Shown: one piece after another, positions 1 through 8,667 of the stretch
How the letters are laid out: the number at the start of each line of letters is the position of its first letter
How positions within the stretch are numbered: the first letter of the stretch is position 1
Origin: Acidimicrobiaceae bacterium
GTDB taxonomy: Bacteria; Actinomycetota; Acidimicrobiia; Acidimicrobiales; UBA8592
Reading direction: 5' to 3'
Assembly: GCA_002720485.1 (NCBI GenBank)
Contig: PBIQ01000025.1
Span: 1 to 64,000, forward strand
Length of the DNA: 64,000 nt
Notes under the pieces: generated by a model
Databases searched by the model: none
What the model saw: only the letters and a program-made list of their open reading frames with translations
Told to the model about the DNA's origin: nothing
Translations under genes and position numbers: made by a program

Positions 1-391
1 CACCGTCACTGGCATACCGTAGGTCGCATGCAAGGGCTATAGCTAAACCCCCGCCGCGACAAGGACCTTTCACCATTGCAATAGTAGGAACGGGCGTATT
101 TTCAAGAGCTTCGTGTGCGTTAGCCTCCGCTTTGTCATAGGTACCTGCGTTTTCTTGAGTTCGTAGTTCTGTAAATTCAGAAATATCGGATCCCGCGCCG
201 AAAGCTTCGTCTCCATGACCTTGGACAATCACTACTCGGATTCCTGCATTGACGATTTTCGCGATTGCCGCTGGTATTTGTTGGTACATAGTCAGGTTCA
301 TCGCATTACGATTTAGTGGGTTGGCGATGGTTAACCAGCCGATCTCACCAGATATTGTTGTGAGGATTTCACCTTCAGGATTTTGTTTCAT
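1..391 (-). CDS. Enoyl-CoA hydratase/isomerase (crotonase), N-terminal part, cut by window edge
   Basis: The first 130 residues of a crotonase-fold enzyme; the rest lies beyond base 1. Crotonases hydrate, isomerise or hydrolyse acyl-CoA thioesters. I translated the minus strand from the ATG at 391. The sequence has the first oxyanion-hole motif GAGSDI at residues 65-70 and the second, GPCRGGG, at 109-115, followed by ACDLRYAS, the usual helix after the active site. Both oxyanion-hole regions are intact. The catalytic acid/base positions lie later and cannot be judged fully. The gene begins 6 bp after the stop of the upstream CoA transferase, so the two are almost surely co-transcribed and act on the same CoA-ester pathway. 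The substrate cannot be inferred. Confidence 0.9.
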   Translation of the reverse strand, partial: MKQNPEGEILTTISGEIGWLTIANPLNRNAMNLTMYQQIPAAIAKIVNAGIRVVIVQGHGDEAFGAGSDISEFTELRTQENAGTYDKAEANAHEALENTPVPTIAMVKGPCRGGGLAIALACDLRYASDG

Positions 392-397
392 TGAACC

Positions 398-2749
398 TCA
401 GACTTCTAGTATTCCTCGGTTTATTAAATCCGTTACTGCTTCATCTGGCATCTCAAGAACCTCCGCAGCTATTTCCCGTGTTTCCCCAGCTAAATCTGGA
501 GCAGGGAAAGTAATGGGGCCACCCATGCGTTCACTTACCCACGCTGGACCTTCCAATTTCATATACCCAACACCGGGTTGATCAATCTCCAGAGTCCAAC
601 CCCGAGTTTCAAGATGCGGATCCTCAAGCATCTCCATGCCAATAATCATCGGTCCACACGGAACATCAGCCTCTTGCAACAAGTGGAAAACGTCATCACG
701 GTTCTGATCGCTGGTCCAAGTAGCAAGATGTGATTCGATAAGGCCCTTGTTTTCTAATCGGCCTTCAACAGTATTGAACGCTGTACTCTGCGCCCATTCT
801 GGCGCACCTATTGCATTTACTAGCGACATCCACTGCTGGTCTGTATCAATGGAAATAACGACCCACTGTTCCTCACCTTGGCATTGGAATGGGCCGCGGG
901 GAACGCGTTGCTCATGCCTGTTCCCCTGAGGGCCGGTGGAGCCAGGTATCAGGCTTTCTTGTAAAAGCTTATCTGCGATCATGTTCACAACCACTTCAAC
1001 TTGAGCGATCTCGGTATGACTAGCATCTCCAGAGGCATCACGGCCAATAAGAGAAGAGATCCCCGCAAGCGCACATAACCGAACAGCAGCATGATCAGGA
1101 AAAATCGTACCATTCGTAGCTGGCGCATCATCATCGTCATAATCCCAAAGATGCAACAACCCCCCATATGTTTGTGTTGTAGGCCCATACCCGGTCCAGT
1201 GGCTATTGGGACCCCGTGAGCCAACTAACTGACTGCTTATCATGACAATATTTGGATTAATTTCTTTGAGATCCTCGAAACCCAAACCCAGTGATTCCAT
1301 CACCCCGGTAGCACTATTCTCAACAAGCACATCAGATTTCGCTACCAACTCATGGACGATCGCTAACCCTTCTTCAGTTTTTACGTTGCAACCAAAACTG
1401 CGTTTACTTCGTGAAGAAGAGACAAACGATGGGGACGTCTCACTTAATGCCACCAAGCGAATAAAATCTGGGTATGTTCTTGTTTCAACTTTGATAACAT
1501 CCGCCCCATATTCGCCAAGTAAACGTGATGTTTCTACGCCAACACCGCCAATACCGAAATCAAGAACGCGAATACCCGACAAAGGGTACTTAGCTTGACC
1601 ACTAGGTTTATCAGCCAACAAGCGTGAACCTTGGAAGGTAAATCCGGTGTGTTCATCTAAATCAGGTGCTCGTTTTGTGAAACCATGCCGGATACCGTCA
1701 AGTTCAAAAAACCCTGAAGCAATTAGTGCTTTCTCCCCGTTAGCTACCTCAGTTTCATTGAACGTGCCCCGCGCCCTTAGATGGGGTTCTTGGAGGACCT
1801 CACTAGTTTTTAGAAGGGGGGTGAGTACTATCCCGCGATTCTGTCCCTCTATGCATATGTCAAGCATTTTTTTGTCAGCGAAGAATTCGCTATACGCAGG
1901 ATTTAGAACATCTGCGTTCATTATCCTATTTCCGACCTGAGACCAGAATTCCATGTCATCAAAAGCTTCGGGCCGTCCCATCCAATCCCATAACGACTCC
2001 CATTGTCTTGGACTCAAAATGACCATACGTACCCAGCCATCAAGGCATTCAAAAATCGGGTACATGAAGCCACCGCCTTGACGTACTTCGTTATAGGGAT
2101 GGTCTGCAGCACGCAAGACAGAAGCATTTGAATATGACCAATCTGTTGTAGCACCAGCGGCAGTCATGATGGCAAGATCTATATGCTGGCCTTCACCAGT
2201 TCGCGATTTTTGATAGAACGCAAGAACCGTGGCAACAGCAGCTGAAATGGAGGCAACGTCTGTAGCTAGAGTTGTCGGGGGTAGAAGCGGTGATTTAGAT
2301 GCTATTCCAGCTTTAAACATCATCCCGCTCATTGCCTCAAGCACATCATCGTTTGCGAGAAGGTTAGCGTAGGGTCCGAAGTACCCAAAAGGCGTAATAG
2401 AAGTGATTACCAAACCAGGGAATTTTGCTAGAACAAAATCAGGTTTTATTTCTCCAAGGTTTGACCCGCTTTCAATCCAAACATCAGCTTCTCCAAGTAA
2501 TTGAAGGAGTTCTCCTGAACCTTCTTCCGTTGCGTAATCAATAACAACACTGGACTTGTTTGCGTTACGCCAGAGAAAACCTAAACTTTCGCCATTAGGC
2601 GAGAATGGGGCGACCCTTCGTAAATCTGACCCCTGTGGGGGCTCAACTAAAACAACATCCGCACCTAGGTCAGATAGAAGCCTTCCGCACAATTCACCGC
2701 GGTTATTTGTTGTGTCGACGACGCGTAAACCTTCAAGTGGGCGTTCCAC
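398..2749 (-). CDS. Tandem two-domain CoA transferase, family III (CaiB/BaiF)
   Basis: A 783-residue protein made of two fused family III CoA-transferase domains, about residues 5-370 and 390-780. Single-domain members are about 400 residues long. Each half opens with the Rossmann-like start of the family (GLRVVDTT near residue 7, GIRVLDFG near 393) followed by LGADVVLVE or YGADVIKVE. Family III enzymes move CoA between carboxylic acids through an aspartyl-CoA thioester. The first half keeps this residue in GQHIDLA (D191). In the second half the aligned motif reads SHTEIAQ, with Glu near 580 instead of Asp. The start is GTG at 2749 behind a strong AAGGAGG site. The gene leads an operon with the crotonase downstream. 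Confidence 0.92.
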   Translation of the reverse strand: MERPLEGLRVVDTTNNRGELCGRLLSDLGADVVLVEPPQGSDLRRVAPFSPNGESLGFLWRNANKSSVVIDYATEEGSGELLQLLGEADVWIESGSNLGEIKPDFVLAKFPGLVITSITPFGYFGPYANLLANDDVLEAMSGMMFKAGIASKSPLLPPTTLATDVASISAAVATVLAFYQKSRTGEGQHIDLAIMTAAGATTDWSYSNASVLRAADHPYNEVRQGGGFMYPIFECLDGWVRMVILSPRQWESLWDWMGRPEAFDDMEFWSQVGNRIMNADVLNPAYSEFFADKKMLDICIEGQNRGIVLTPLLKTSEVLQEPHLRARGTFNETEVANGEKALIASGFFELDGIRHGFTKRAPDLDEHTGFTFQGSRLLADKPSGQAKYPLSGIRVLDFGIGGVGVETSRLLGEYGADVIKVETRTYPDFIRLVALSETSPSFVSSSRSKRSFGCNVKTEEGLAIVHELVAKSDVLVENSATGVMESLGLGFEDLKEINPNIVMISSQLVGSRGPNSHWTGYGPTTQTYGGLLHLWDYDDDDAPATNGTIFPDHAAVRLCALAGISSLIGRDASGDASHTEIAQVEVVVNMIADKLLQESLIPGSTGPQGNRHEQRVPRGPFQCQGEEQWVVISIDTDQQWMSLVNAIGAPEWAQSTAFNTVEGRLENKGLIESHLATWTSDQNRDDVFHLLQEADVPCGPMIIGMEMLEDPHLETRGWTLEIDQPGVGYMKLEGPAWVSERMGGPITFPAPDLAGETREIAAEVLEMPDEAVTDLINRGILEV

Positions 2750-2838
2750 TAGTTACCTCCTTGCCCAGCCAACGCTAGAAACAAGTGTTGCAGATTCTGA
2801 GTACTCGGCAAAATGGAAATACTCGTCAATTTTTGAAA

Positions 2839-3828
2839 TTATGCGTTGACGTCAACGACCACTCTTCCCCGAACTTTACCCTGAAGAATCTGCTCAGCGA
2901 CATTGATTGATTCCTCTAGGCTGACAACCTGAGTCATCTGTTCTAGCTTTTCAGGGTCGAGGTCACTAGCCATTCGGTCCCAAGCCAATTTTCTTCGAGC
3001 GTAAGGTTCATAAACAGAGTTAACCCCGACGAGAGTAACCCCGCGGAGTATAAATGGCATCACCGACGTATTGAGATCTGCGCCTTGAGCTAACCCACAT
3101 GCTGCTACGCAGCCATGTGGGTTCGTTTGTGCGATAGCGTTTGCCAAGGTGTGGCTTCCTACCGCATCGATGACGCCAGCCCATCGTGTACTCTGGAGTG
3201 GCCTTGGGTTCTCCTCTCCTAATTCGTTCCGGTCAATAATCTCAGAGGCCCCAATGTCACTTAAGTAGCTGGACTCCTCAGGTCTTCCCGTTGAGGCAAC
3301 AACTTCAAAACCCAGTTTCGCAAGAATAGCAACAGCTGTACTGCCAACTCCTCCCGAAGCTCCAGTAACAAGGATCGGGCCACTATCTGGAGTTACTCCA
3401 TGTTCCTCTAAGGCAAGGACACAAAGCATGGAAGTATAGCCAGCGGTTCCTATAGCCATAGCTTGCTGGGTGGTGAAAGCATCAGGCAGCGGCACCAGCC
3501 AATCAGAAGACAGGCGTGATTTTTGCGCTAATCCTCCCCAATGTGACTCACCGACTTCCCAACCATTAAGAACGATTTGGTCACCGACGTTATAGTCAGA
3601 GCTTTCACTGGAGGTCACAGTGCCAGCTAAATCAATTCCAGGGATCATAGGGTAACTTCGAACTACCCCCGGTTTACCCATAATTGCTAACCCATCCTTG
3701 TAGTTGATCGTTGAGTACTCCACGTCAATCTCAACATTGTGCTCTGGTAAATCTGCCTCATCAAGGTCGGTAATTTCAGCAGTAACCTTCTTCTCTTCAT
3801 CGCGAGTTAAATAAATTGCTTTAAACAT
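2839..3828 (-). CDS. AcuI/YhdH-type NADPH acrylyl-CoA reductase-like MDR oxidoreductase
   Basis: A zinc-free medium-chain dehydrogenase/reductase of 329 residues, the usual length of the YhdH/YhfP/AcuI group. Visible signatures are INYKDGL (about 41-47), the group-typical LNGWEVGESHWGG stretch (88-99), the nucleotide-binding GASGGVGS (156-163) and STGR (179-182), which in this group binds the NADPH 2'-phosphate. Characterised AcuI proteins reduce acryloyl-CoA to propionyl-CoA, for example after DMSP cleavage or in 3-hydroxypropionate assimilation. No DMSP lyase is visible here, so the substrate is open. A TANNNT box 7 nt before the ATG suggests a leaderless transcript. The gene lies 89 bp upstream of the CoA-transferase/crotonase pair on the same strand, which fits a shared acyl-CoA role. 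Confidence 0.85.
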   Translation of the reverse strand: MFKAIYLTRDEEKKVTAEITDLDEADLPEHNVEIDVEYSTINYKDGLAIMGKPGVVRSYPMIPGIDLAGTVTSSESSDYNVGDQIVLNGWEVGESHWGGLAQKSRLSSDWLVPLPDAFTTQQAMAIGTAGYTSMLCVLALEEHGVTPDSGPILVTGASGGVGSTAVAILAKLGFEVVASTGRPEESSYLSDIGASEIIDRNELGEENPRPLQSTRWAGVIDAVGSHTLANAIAQTNPHGCVAACGLAQGADLNTSVMPFILRGVTLVGVNSVYEPYARRKLAWDRMASDLDPEKLEQMTQVVSLEESINVAEQILQGKVRGRVVVDVNA

Positions 3829-3835
3829 GACACAG

Positions 3836-3841
3836 ATCCTA
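3836..3841 (-). promoter_or_regulatory. Predicted -10 box of a leaderless promoter (AcuI-like gene)
   Basis: TAGGAT on the minus strand, followed by exactly 7 nt and the ATG at 3828. This spacing would place the transcription start on or next to the start codon. The same arrangement recurs at fourteen other genes in the window. Confidence 0.5.
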
Positions 3842-3901
3842 GATGCTCATTGGGGGTCAAGGCATACCAACATAAAGAAATCACCAACAGATTATGGAAA
3901 G

Positions 3902-4822
3902 TTAGGAATTCTGATCATCTATCGAACCTGGTTCGAGATAAATAATCTTGGCAAGAGGTTCGACCTCACGTATCCGCTTTTCGATATTGTCAACGTCGTT
4001 ACTGATATCTGGGGATGAGGATTTTTCACTAAATTCAATTTTCGCCGCAACTAAAAGGGTTTCAGGGCCCAAATACTCAGTTCGCATATCGATCAGAGAT
4101 GAAACTTCCGGAGAACTAGTGATTGCATTCTCTATCCTCATTGATTGTTCAGGTAACGCTCCTTCACCTATCAAAAGACTTTTTGTCTCGATCGCCAGAA
4201 TAATCGCAATTAACCCGAGCAGGATACCGATTGATAATGTACCGATTCCATCCCAGACAGCGTTTCCGGTGACATCTGCGATAAGAACACACACAAATGC
4301 AAAGACAAGCCCCATCAGAGCTCCAAAATCTTCAAGTAGCACAACCGGCAATTCTGGTATGCGTGACCTTCTGATAAAGCTTTTCCAGGAATGGTCGCCT
4401 TTGTAAAAACGGGATTCCTTAACGGCAGTTTGGAAGGCATATGCTTCCATGACCATTGCGAACAGAAGTATTGCCAATGCCCACCACAAAGATTCAATTT
4501 CATGAGGGTGGCGGATCTTTTCAATACCTTCATAGACGGCATACATTGAGCCCAGCGAAAACAAAACAAGTGAGACAACGAATGCCCAAAAAAATCGTTC
4601 CCGTCCGAATCCGAATGGCCGTTCGGCTGAAGGTGATTTCTTAGATCGCTTTTTACCCAAAAGGAGAAGGGCTTGGTTACTAGTATCTGCGAGGCTATGA
4701 ACTGCCTCGGCAAGCATCGCGGAAGAACTTGTGATCACGAATCCAAAAAATTTAGCTATTGCGATCGTAAAGTTAGCAATGAGGGCGGTAACAATCGTTC
4801 TAGTCCCACCAGTTGCGGCCAT
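3902..4822 (-). CDS. Cation diffusion facilitator (ZnT9/SLC30A9-like) metal transporter
   Basis: A 306-residue inner-membrane protein of the CDF family, which exports divalent cations such as zinc or manganese in exchange for protons. About six hydrophobic segments are followed by a C-terminal cytoplasmic domain (from about 215). The second membrane helix carries HSLAD (H42, D46), the family metal site. The fifth helix carries LLEDFGAL (E164, D165) where classical zinc exporters have HxxxD. LED in this helix is what I associate with the SLC30A9-like branch. WDGIGTLSIG (from about 190) is the helix 6 signature. The ATG at 4822 has a GGAGG site 8 nt upstream. The metal cannot be assigned from sequence. 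Confidence 0.88.
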   Translation of the reverse strand: MAATGGTRTIVTALIANFTIAIAKFFGFVITSSSAMLAEAVHSLADTSNQALLLLGKKRSKKSPSAERPFGFGRERFFWAFVVSLVLFSLGSMYAVYEGIEKIRHPHEIESLWWALAILLFAMVMEAYAFQTAVKESRFYKGDHSWKSFIRRSRIPELPVVLLEDFGALMGLVFAFVCVLIADVTGNAVWDGIGTLSIGILLGLIAIILAIETKSLLIGEGALPEQSMRIENAITSSPEVSSLIDMRTEYLGPETLLVAAKIEFSEKSSSPDISNDVDNIEKRIREVEPLAKIIYLEPGSIDDQNS

Positions 4823-4881
4823 TAGTTTTCCTCCTGCATCATCAAGTAGTTAAGAATTCCCTTCTTGAGAGTCTATTCGGC

Positions 4882-4887
4882 TAATGT
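4882..4887 (+). promoter_or_regulatory. Predicted -10 box of a leaderless promoter (MaoC-like gene)
   Basis: TAATGT followed by 7 nt and the ATG at 4895. This favours that ATG over the in-frame TTG at 4865, which would lie upstream of the transcription start. Confidence 0.5.
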
Positions 4888-4894
4888 CCCTCTT

Positions 4895-5350
4895 ATGACG
4901 ATGATTTACGACACCCCGAAAGACCTTCTCAGTGCAGAAGGGACTGACCTCGGCTGTACAGAATGGATAGAAATCACTCAGGACCGTATAGATCTTTTTG
5001 CGGAAGCTACGGGAGACCATCAATGGATACACACAAAGCCCGATAAAGCGAAAGACGGTCCATTCGGTACAACCATTGCACATGGATACTTAACTCTTTC
5101 ATTAACAAATCAGTTCTTACCTGAACTGCTTCAAGTTACTAACATTTCAATGGGCGTAAACTATGGCGTCAATAAGGTCCGCTTTCCCAGCCCTGTTCCT
5201 GTGGGTTCGCTAGTTAGGGCAACAGGTACGGTAGGTGAAGTGACCGAACTTGATGATGGAGTCCAAGTTGTCGTCATCATCACAGTAGAGGTTCAAGGGA
5301 GTCCAAAACCTGCCTGCATTGTTGAAAGTATTAGTAGATTCATCAACTGA
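4895..5350 (+). CDS. MaoC-family (R)-specific enoyl-CoA hydratase-like protein
   Basis: A single-hotdog-domain protein of 151 residues. The hydratase 2 motif is present: FAEATGDHQWIH has the catalytic Asp at about 41 and His at about 46, and IAHGYL follows at 61-66. Members hydrate trans-2-enoyl-CoA to (R)-3-hydroxyacyl-CoA, or act on related CoA esters. The length is normal for the stand-alone form. I chose the ATG at 4895 because a TANNNT box sits 7 nt before it; the reading frame is open to a TTG at 4865 but nothing supports that start. It is divergent from the cation transporter and lies 41 bp before mapB. Confidence 0.88.
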   Translation: MTMIYDTPKDLLSAEGTDLGCTEWIEITQDRIDLFAEATGDHQWIHTKPDKAKDGPFGTTIAHGYLTLSLTNQFLPELLQVTNISMGVNYGVNKVRFPSPVPVGSLVRATGTVGEVTELDDGVQVVVIITVEVQGSPKPACIVESISRFIN

Positions 5351-5378
5351 CACTCTTCAATAGATTTGCTAAATAAGG

Positions 5379-5384
5379 TAGCCT
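5379..5384 (+). promoter_or_regulatory. Predicted -10 box of a leaderless promoter (mapB)
   Basis: TAGCCT followed by 7 nt and the ATG at 5392. No Shine-Dalgarno sequence is visible in the short gap after the MaoC-like gene, which fits leaderless initiation. Confidence 0.45.
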
Positions 5385-5391
5385 TATACTT

Positions 5392-6321
5392 ATGGCTAAA
5401 CGTAAGACAAAGACTCCGAAAGTCCCAGCTTCCCTTCCGCCAGTGCGACAAGGGCTAGTAAGTCCTCGACGAGATGTTCCAAGTGCCATACAGCGCCCCC
5501 CGTATGCCCAGACAGGCGACCCAGGGCCATCTGTTCTGCCATTAGTTAGAACGGAAAATGAGATCGAATCTATGCGAAAGGCAGGAGCGATCGCTGCCGA
5601 AGTCCTTCTTTATGTAGGCGAAGAAGTGACACCTGGGATCTCAACCGACAAACTTGATCAGATAGCCCATGATGAAATCGTTCGAAGGGGAGCATATCCG
5701 AGTCCTTTGAACTACCGCGGCTTTCCTAAATCAGTGTGCACATCCGTTAATGAGGTGGTATGCCATGGCATACCGGACAGCCGACAATTGCAAGATGGAG
5801 ACATCGTCAACATCGATGTGACGGTGTATTACGAAGGAGTTCATGGAGATACCTCAGTTACTTTTCTGGTAGGTGAAGTAGATGATTACAGTCGTAATTT
5901 GGTGGATACGACAAGAGAAGCCCTGTACAAGGGGATGGAGACAGTCCGAAATGGTTCTCAAGTCTGTGACATAGGTCAAGCCATCGAGAAATATGCTCAT
6001 TCAAATCAGCTGAGCGTCGTACGAGAATTCATCGGGCACGGTGTAGGTCCGGAATTCCATAGTTCACTTGCGATTCCACATTATTTTGATCGTCGAGCAA
6101 CAACTGAACTTCTTACTGGAATGAGTTTCACTATTGAACCGATGTTAAATCTGGGAGGGCATGCTTTACACATGTGGGATGATACGTGGACAGTGGTAAC
6201 CACTGACGGACGAAGGTCAGCCCAATTTGAGCATACATTGGTCGTTACTGATGACGGTTTTGAGATTCTTACTCAAACTTCCTCAGGGACGATTCCAGCA
6301 GAGTTCTTCGCTGACCGATAG
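5392..6321 (+). CDS. map: Methionine aminopeptidase type I, actinobacterial MapB (MetAP1c) form
   Basis: Removes the initiator methionine from new proteins in the cytoplasm. The 309-residue protein has the dinuclear metal ligands of the M24A family at D142, D153, H216, E249 and E280, and the substrate-contacting CHGIPDS at about 124-130. Residues 1-50 form an extension rich in Pro and basic residues (VPASLPPVRQGL, RRDVPSAIQRPPY). It resembles the N-terminal extension of Mycobacterium tuberculosis MetAP1c, which carries a PxxP motif and is thought to contact the ribosome. The start ATG has a TANNNT box 7 nt upstream. This protein is one of the better indicators that the host is an actinobacterium. 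Confidence 0.95.
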   Translation: MAKRKTKTPKVPASLPPVRQGLVSPRRDVPSAIQRPPYAQTGDPGPSVLPLVRTENEIESMRKAGAIAAEVLLYVGEEVTPGISTDKLDQIAHDEIVRRGAYPSPLNYRGFPKSVCTSVNEVVCHGIPDSRQLQDGDIVNIDVTVYYEGVHGDTSVTFLVGEVDDYSRNLVDTTREALYKGMETVRNGSQVCDIGQAIEKYAHSNQLSVVREFIGHGVGPEFHSSLAIPHYFDRRATTELLTGMSFTIEPMLNLGGHALHMWDDTWTVVTTDGRRSAQFEHTLVVTDDGFEILTQTSSGTIPAEFFADR

Positions 6322-6376
6322 ATGAACCTCATTCCACAGGTTGTACAAATGGCGGACTAGAGGCTTACATGGGGAG

Positions 6377-7045
6377 ATGGCCCATGAAGATAAAACACGC
6401 CTCATTCTTATTCGTCATGGCGAATCAAACGTAACTGTAGAAAGAATTCTCGGCGGAGAGAAGAGCTGCACAGGATTAAGTGACCTTGGAAGAGCTCAAG
6501 CATGTGCGCTTCGCGATCGACTTGAGAAAGAATCCATTAAGGTTGACCGCTTGTACGCAAGCACTATGCCGAGAGCCATTGAGACAGCGGAGATTATTCA
6601 ACCATCTCTCAATGTTGAACAGTTACTAACCGAGAAAGAACTTGTCGAACATCGTCCGGGAGAAGCAGACGGGAAGCCCTACGCCGAACTTGAAGAATTG
6701 TTTGGAAAGAATGACTACTATGGGCGTCCACACACACCATTTGCTACAGGAGCTGAAAGCCTGTCTGGGTTCCATTTCCGCGTCTCTGAAGCGTTAGAGG
6801 CAGTTATTAGTCGGCATGTTGGCGAAAGCGTAATCATAGTCTGCCATGGAGGAGTAATTGATGTGGCAATTCGTCAGCTGCTCGATCTCCCGCGGAGAGG
6901 GCAATTTGATCTGTGGACGCTTAACACTTCGCTAACTGAGTTTGCTGTTGATGACCAGAGTGATAAACGAGGGCGGTGGACGCTCATTCGATATAACGAC
7001 CATGCTCATTTAGCTGGACTTCCATTTGCTACGAATTCAGAGTGA
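6377..7045 (+). CDS. Histidine phosphatase (phosphoglycerate mutase-like)
   Basis: A branch 1 histidine phosphatase of about 222 residues. LIRHGES (about 11-17) carries the phosphate-accepting His in the RHG motif, and IVCHGG toward the C-terminus carries the second catalytic His. ASTMPRAIETAE is the usual arginine-containing loop. Members dephosphorylate small metabolites or act as mutases; the substrate cannot be told from sequence. I start it at the ATG at 6377 (MAHEDKT). The open frame extends to a TTG at 6341, but the family begins close to the RHG strand. It follows mapB by 55 bp and precedes a PhyH-type dioxygenase. Confidence 0.87.
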   Translation: MAHEDKTRLILIRHGESNVTVERILGGEKSCTGLSDLGRAQACALRDRLEKESIKVDRLYASTMPRAIETAEIIQPSLNVEQLLTEKELVEHRPGEADGKPYAELEELFGKNDYYGRPHTPFATGAESLSGFHFRVSEALEAVISRHVGESVIIVCHGGVIDVAIRQLLDLPRRGQFDLWTLNTSLTEFAVDDQSDKRGRWTLIRYNDHAHLAGLPFATNSE

Positions 7046-7071
7046 TAGGGTAAGTGGCCGAAGCGAAAATC

Positions 7072-7077
7072 TAAGAT
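7072..7077 (+). promoter_or_regulatory. Predicted -10 box of a leaderless promoter (PhyH-like gene)
   Basis: TAAGAT followed by 6 nt and the ATG at 7084. Confidence 0.5.
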
Positions 7078-7083
7078 GTAGGT

Positions 7084-7872
7084 ATGCTTACGGAAAATCA
7101 AATTTCCCAATTTCAATTAGAAGGGGTTCTCCTAGTCAAAAATGCCCTCGATAGACGATGGTTGGATCTTCTCGCTAAAGGAATAGAGCGAAATAAATCA
7201 GATAGAGGCCCGTGGTCGTGCGATTACACGAAACCCGATGATCAAGGAGAGTTCTGGGACGACTACTGTAACTGGCAGCGGTTTAGCGAGTATGAGGAAG
7301 TCCTCTTTGAATCTCCTCTTGCAACTATGGCTCGTAAGGTCACTCAATCTACTCAGATTCGTCTCTTCCATGAGCACGTACTTGTAAAAGAAGCGCACAC
7401 CAGTGAGAAGACCCCCTGGCACCATGACCAGCCCTATTACTGTGTAGATGGAAACCAGCTAGTCTCTACATGGGTCCCTCTTGACTATATTCCTGAAGAA
7501 TCAGCGATGAGGTTCTTATCTGGTTCCCATAATGGTCCAATGTATGCTCCCCGTCGTTTTGTCGATCATTCCCCCTATGGATACGACGGATTTGAAGATG
7601 TGCCGAACATTAACGAAGAGAAAGAAGCTTCGAACATCAGATCATGGGAGATGAATCCAGGAGATGTTCTTTTATTTCATATGCGCACTCTCCATGCTGC
7701 GGGAGGCAGTGCTACACGAAGGAGAGCTTTTTCAGCAAGGTGGTTAGGGGATGACGCTGTTTACGCAAAAAGGCCCGGACCAACTTCGCCACCTTTTCCG
7801 GAATTAGAGGGAGTAATGCGAGTAGGAGATCCTTTCGATCACCCACTTTTTCCTCTTATCTTAGGCCGCTAG
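7084..7872 (+). CDS. Phytanoyl-CoA dioxygenase (PhyH) family Fe(II)/2-oxoglutarate oxygenase
   Basis: A 262-residue non-haem iron oxygenase. The iron-binding facial triad is visible as HHD at 113-115 (HxD) and the distal His in RTLHAAGG (H204). Arg in the following TRRRAFSARW segment is the likely 2-oxoglutarate contact. PhyH proteins hydroxylate fatty acyl-CoA, ectoine, halogenated or other small substrates, and bacterial paralogues are too varied to name the substrate here. It has its own predicted leaderless promoter and ends 7 bp from the convergent SDR gene. The genes around it give no pathway clue. Confidence 0.88.
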   Translation: MLTENQISQFQLEGVLLVKNALDRRWLDLLAKGIERNKSDRGPWSCDYTKPDDQGEFWDDYCNWQRFSEYEEVLFESPLATMARKVTQSTQIRLFHEHVLVKEAHTSEKTPWHHDQPYYCVDGNQLVSTWVPLDYIPEESAMRFLSGSHNGPMYAPRRFVDHSPYGYDGFEDVPNINEEKEASNIRSWEMNPGDVLLFHMRTLHAAGGSATRRRAFSARWLGDDAVYAKRPGPTSPPFPELEGVMRVGDPFDHPLFPLILGR

Positions 7873-7879
7873 CTTAGAA

Positions 7880-8665
7880 TCAGAAGGTTGTGTAGTGGCC
7901 GCCATTGACATCTAGGCTGGTTCCTGTACAAGCGGCAGAAAGTTCTGAGGCAAAAAAGATAATTGAACCGCAAATTTGTTCAGAGTCTGGGATGAAACGT
8001 AACGCAATCTCATTGGCAACCTTGTCGTACTCATCCTGATATGTTGTCCCATTTTGCTTCGCGAGACTTTCCAGATACCACTTCACCGATTCACCAAAAA
8101 TAAATCCAGGGCAGATGGCATTTACCCGAATCCCATCAGGGCCTACTTCTTTCGACATGGTTCTCGTCATTGACGTCATGGCTGATTTTGCTGCTGCATA
8201 GGCGCCAAACATAGGTTTATTATTACGGATCGACATGGTTGAGACGTTAATTATTGAACCTCGATTTTGTTTCCGCATAGTAGGCAGCACAGCTCGGCTC
8301 ATCTTAAGCGCCGACGTGCAGTTAACTTCGAAACTTGCATACCAAGATTCGAGTTCCATCTTCTCAAGAGTCTCAAACGGTGGCTGGACGAATGCGTTAT
8401 TTACAAGAATATCGATTTGACCGAACTCAGAAACAGTTGAAGAAACCAGATGATCTATTTGGGCCAAGTCTGTAACATCAGTTGGGATAGCTAGAGCAGT
8501 CCCTCCTATTTGTGCTACTTCATCAGCGACCGATTCAACTTTTCCGGGGGTTCGTGCGGCAAGAACGACTTTAGCTCCTTCTTTACTGCAAGCTAAAGCG
8601 GCATCTCGCCCCATACCTGGGCCAATACCAGAAATTATTGCGACCTGATCATCTAGGAGGCCCAT
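7880..8665 (-). CDS. Short-chain dehydrogenase/reductase (SDR), classical
   Basis: A 261-residue NAD(P)-dependent oxidoreductase with a Rossmann fold. SGIGPGMG (12-19) is the glycine-rich cofactor loop, VNNAF (about 88-92) stands for the NNAG motif, Ser in NVSTMS near 142-145 and YAAAK at 156-160 complete the catalytic set, and PGFIFG follows. The ending LDVNGGHYTTF is typical of this family. The dinucleotide preference and substrate cannot be assigned. The gene begins 2 bp after the stop of htpX on the same strand, with a GGAGG about 11 nt before its ATG, so it is the second gene of that operon. Confidence 0.9.
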   Translation of the reverse strand: MGLLDDQVAIISGIGPGMGRDAALACSKEGAKVVLAARTPGKVESVADEVAQIGGTALAIPTDVTDLAQIDHLVSSTVSEFGQIDILVNNAFVQPPFETLEKMELESWYASFEVNCTSALKMSRAVLPTMRKQNRGSIINVSTMSIRNNKPMFGAYAAAKSAMTSMTRTMSKEVGPDGIRVNAICPGFIFGESVKWYLESLAKQNGTTYQDEYDKVANEIALRFIPDSEQICGSIIFFASELSAACTGTSLDVNGGHYTTF

Positions 8666-8667
8666 GA

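Noticed and set aside
2839-3828. A DMSP-degradation pathway
   Set aside because: Only an AcuI-like reductase is present; no lyase, demethylase or acrylate-specific gene is in the window.
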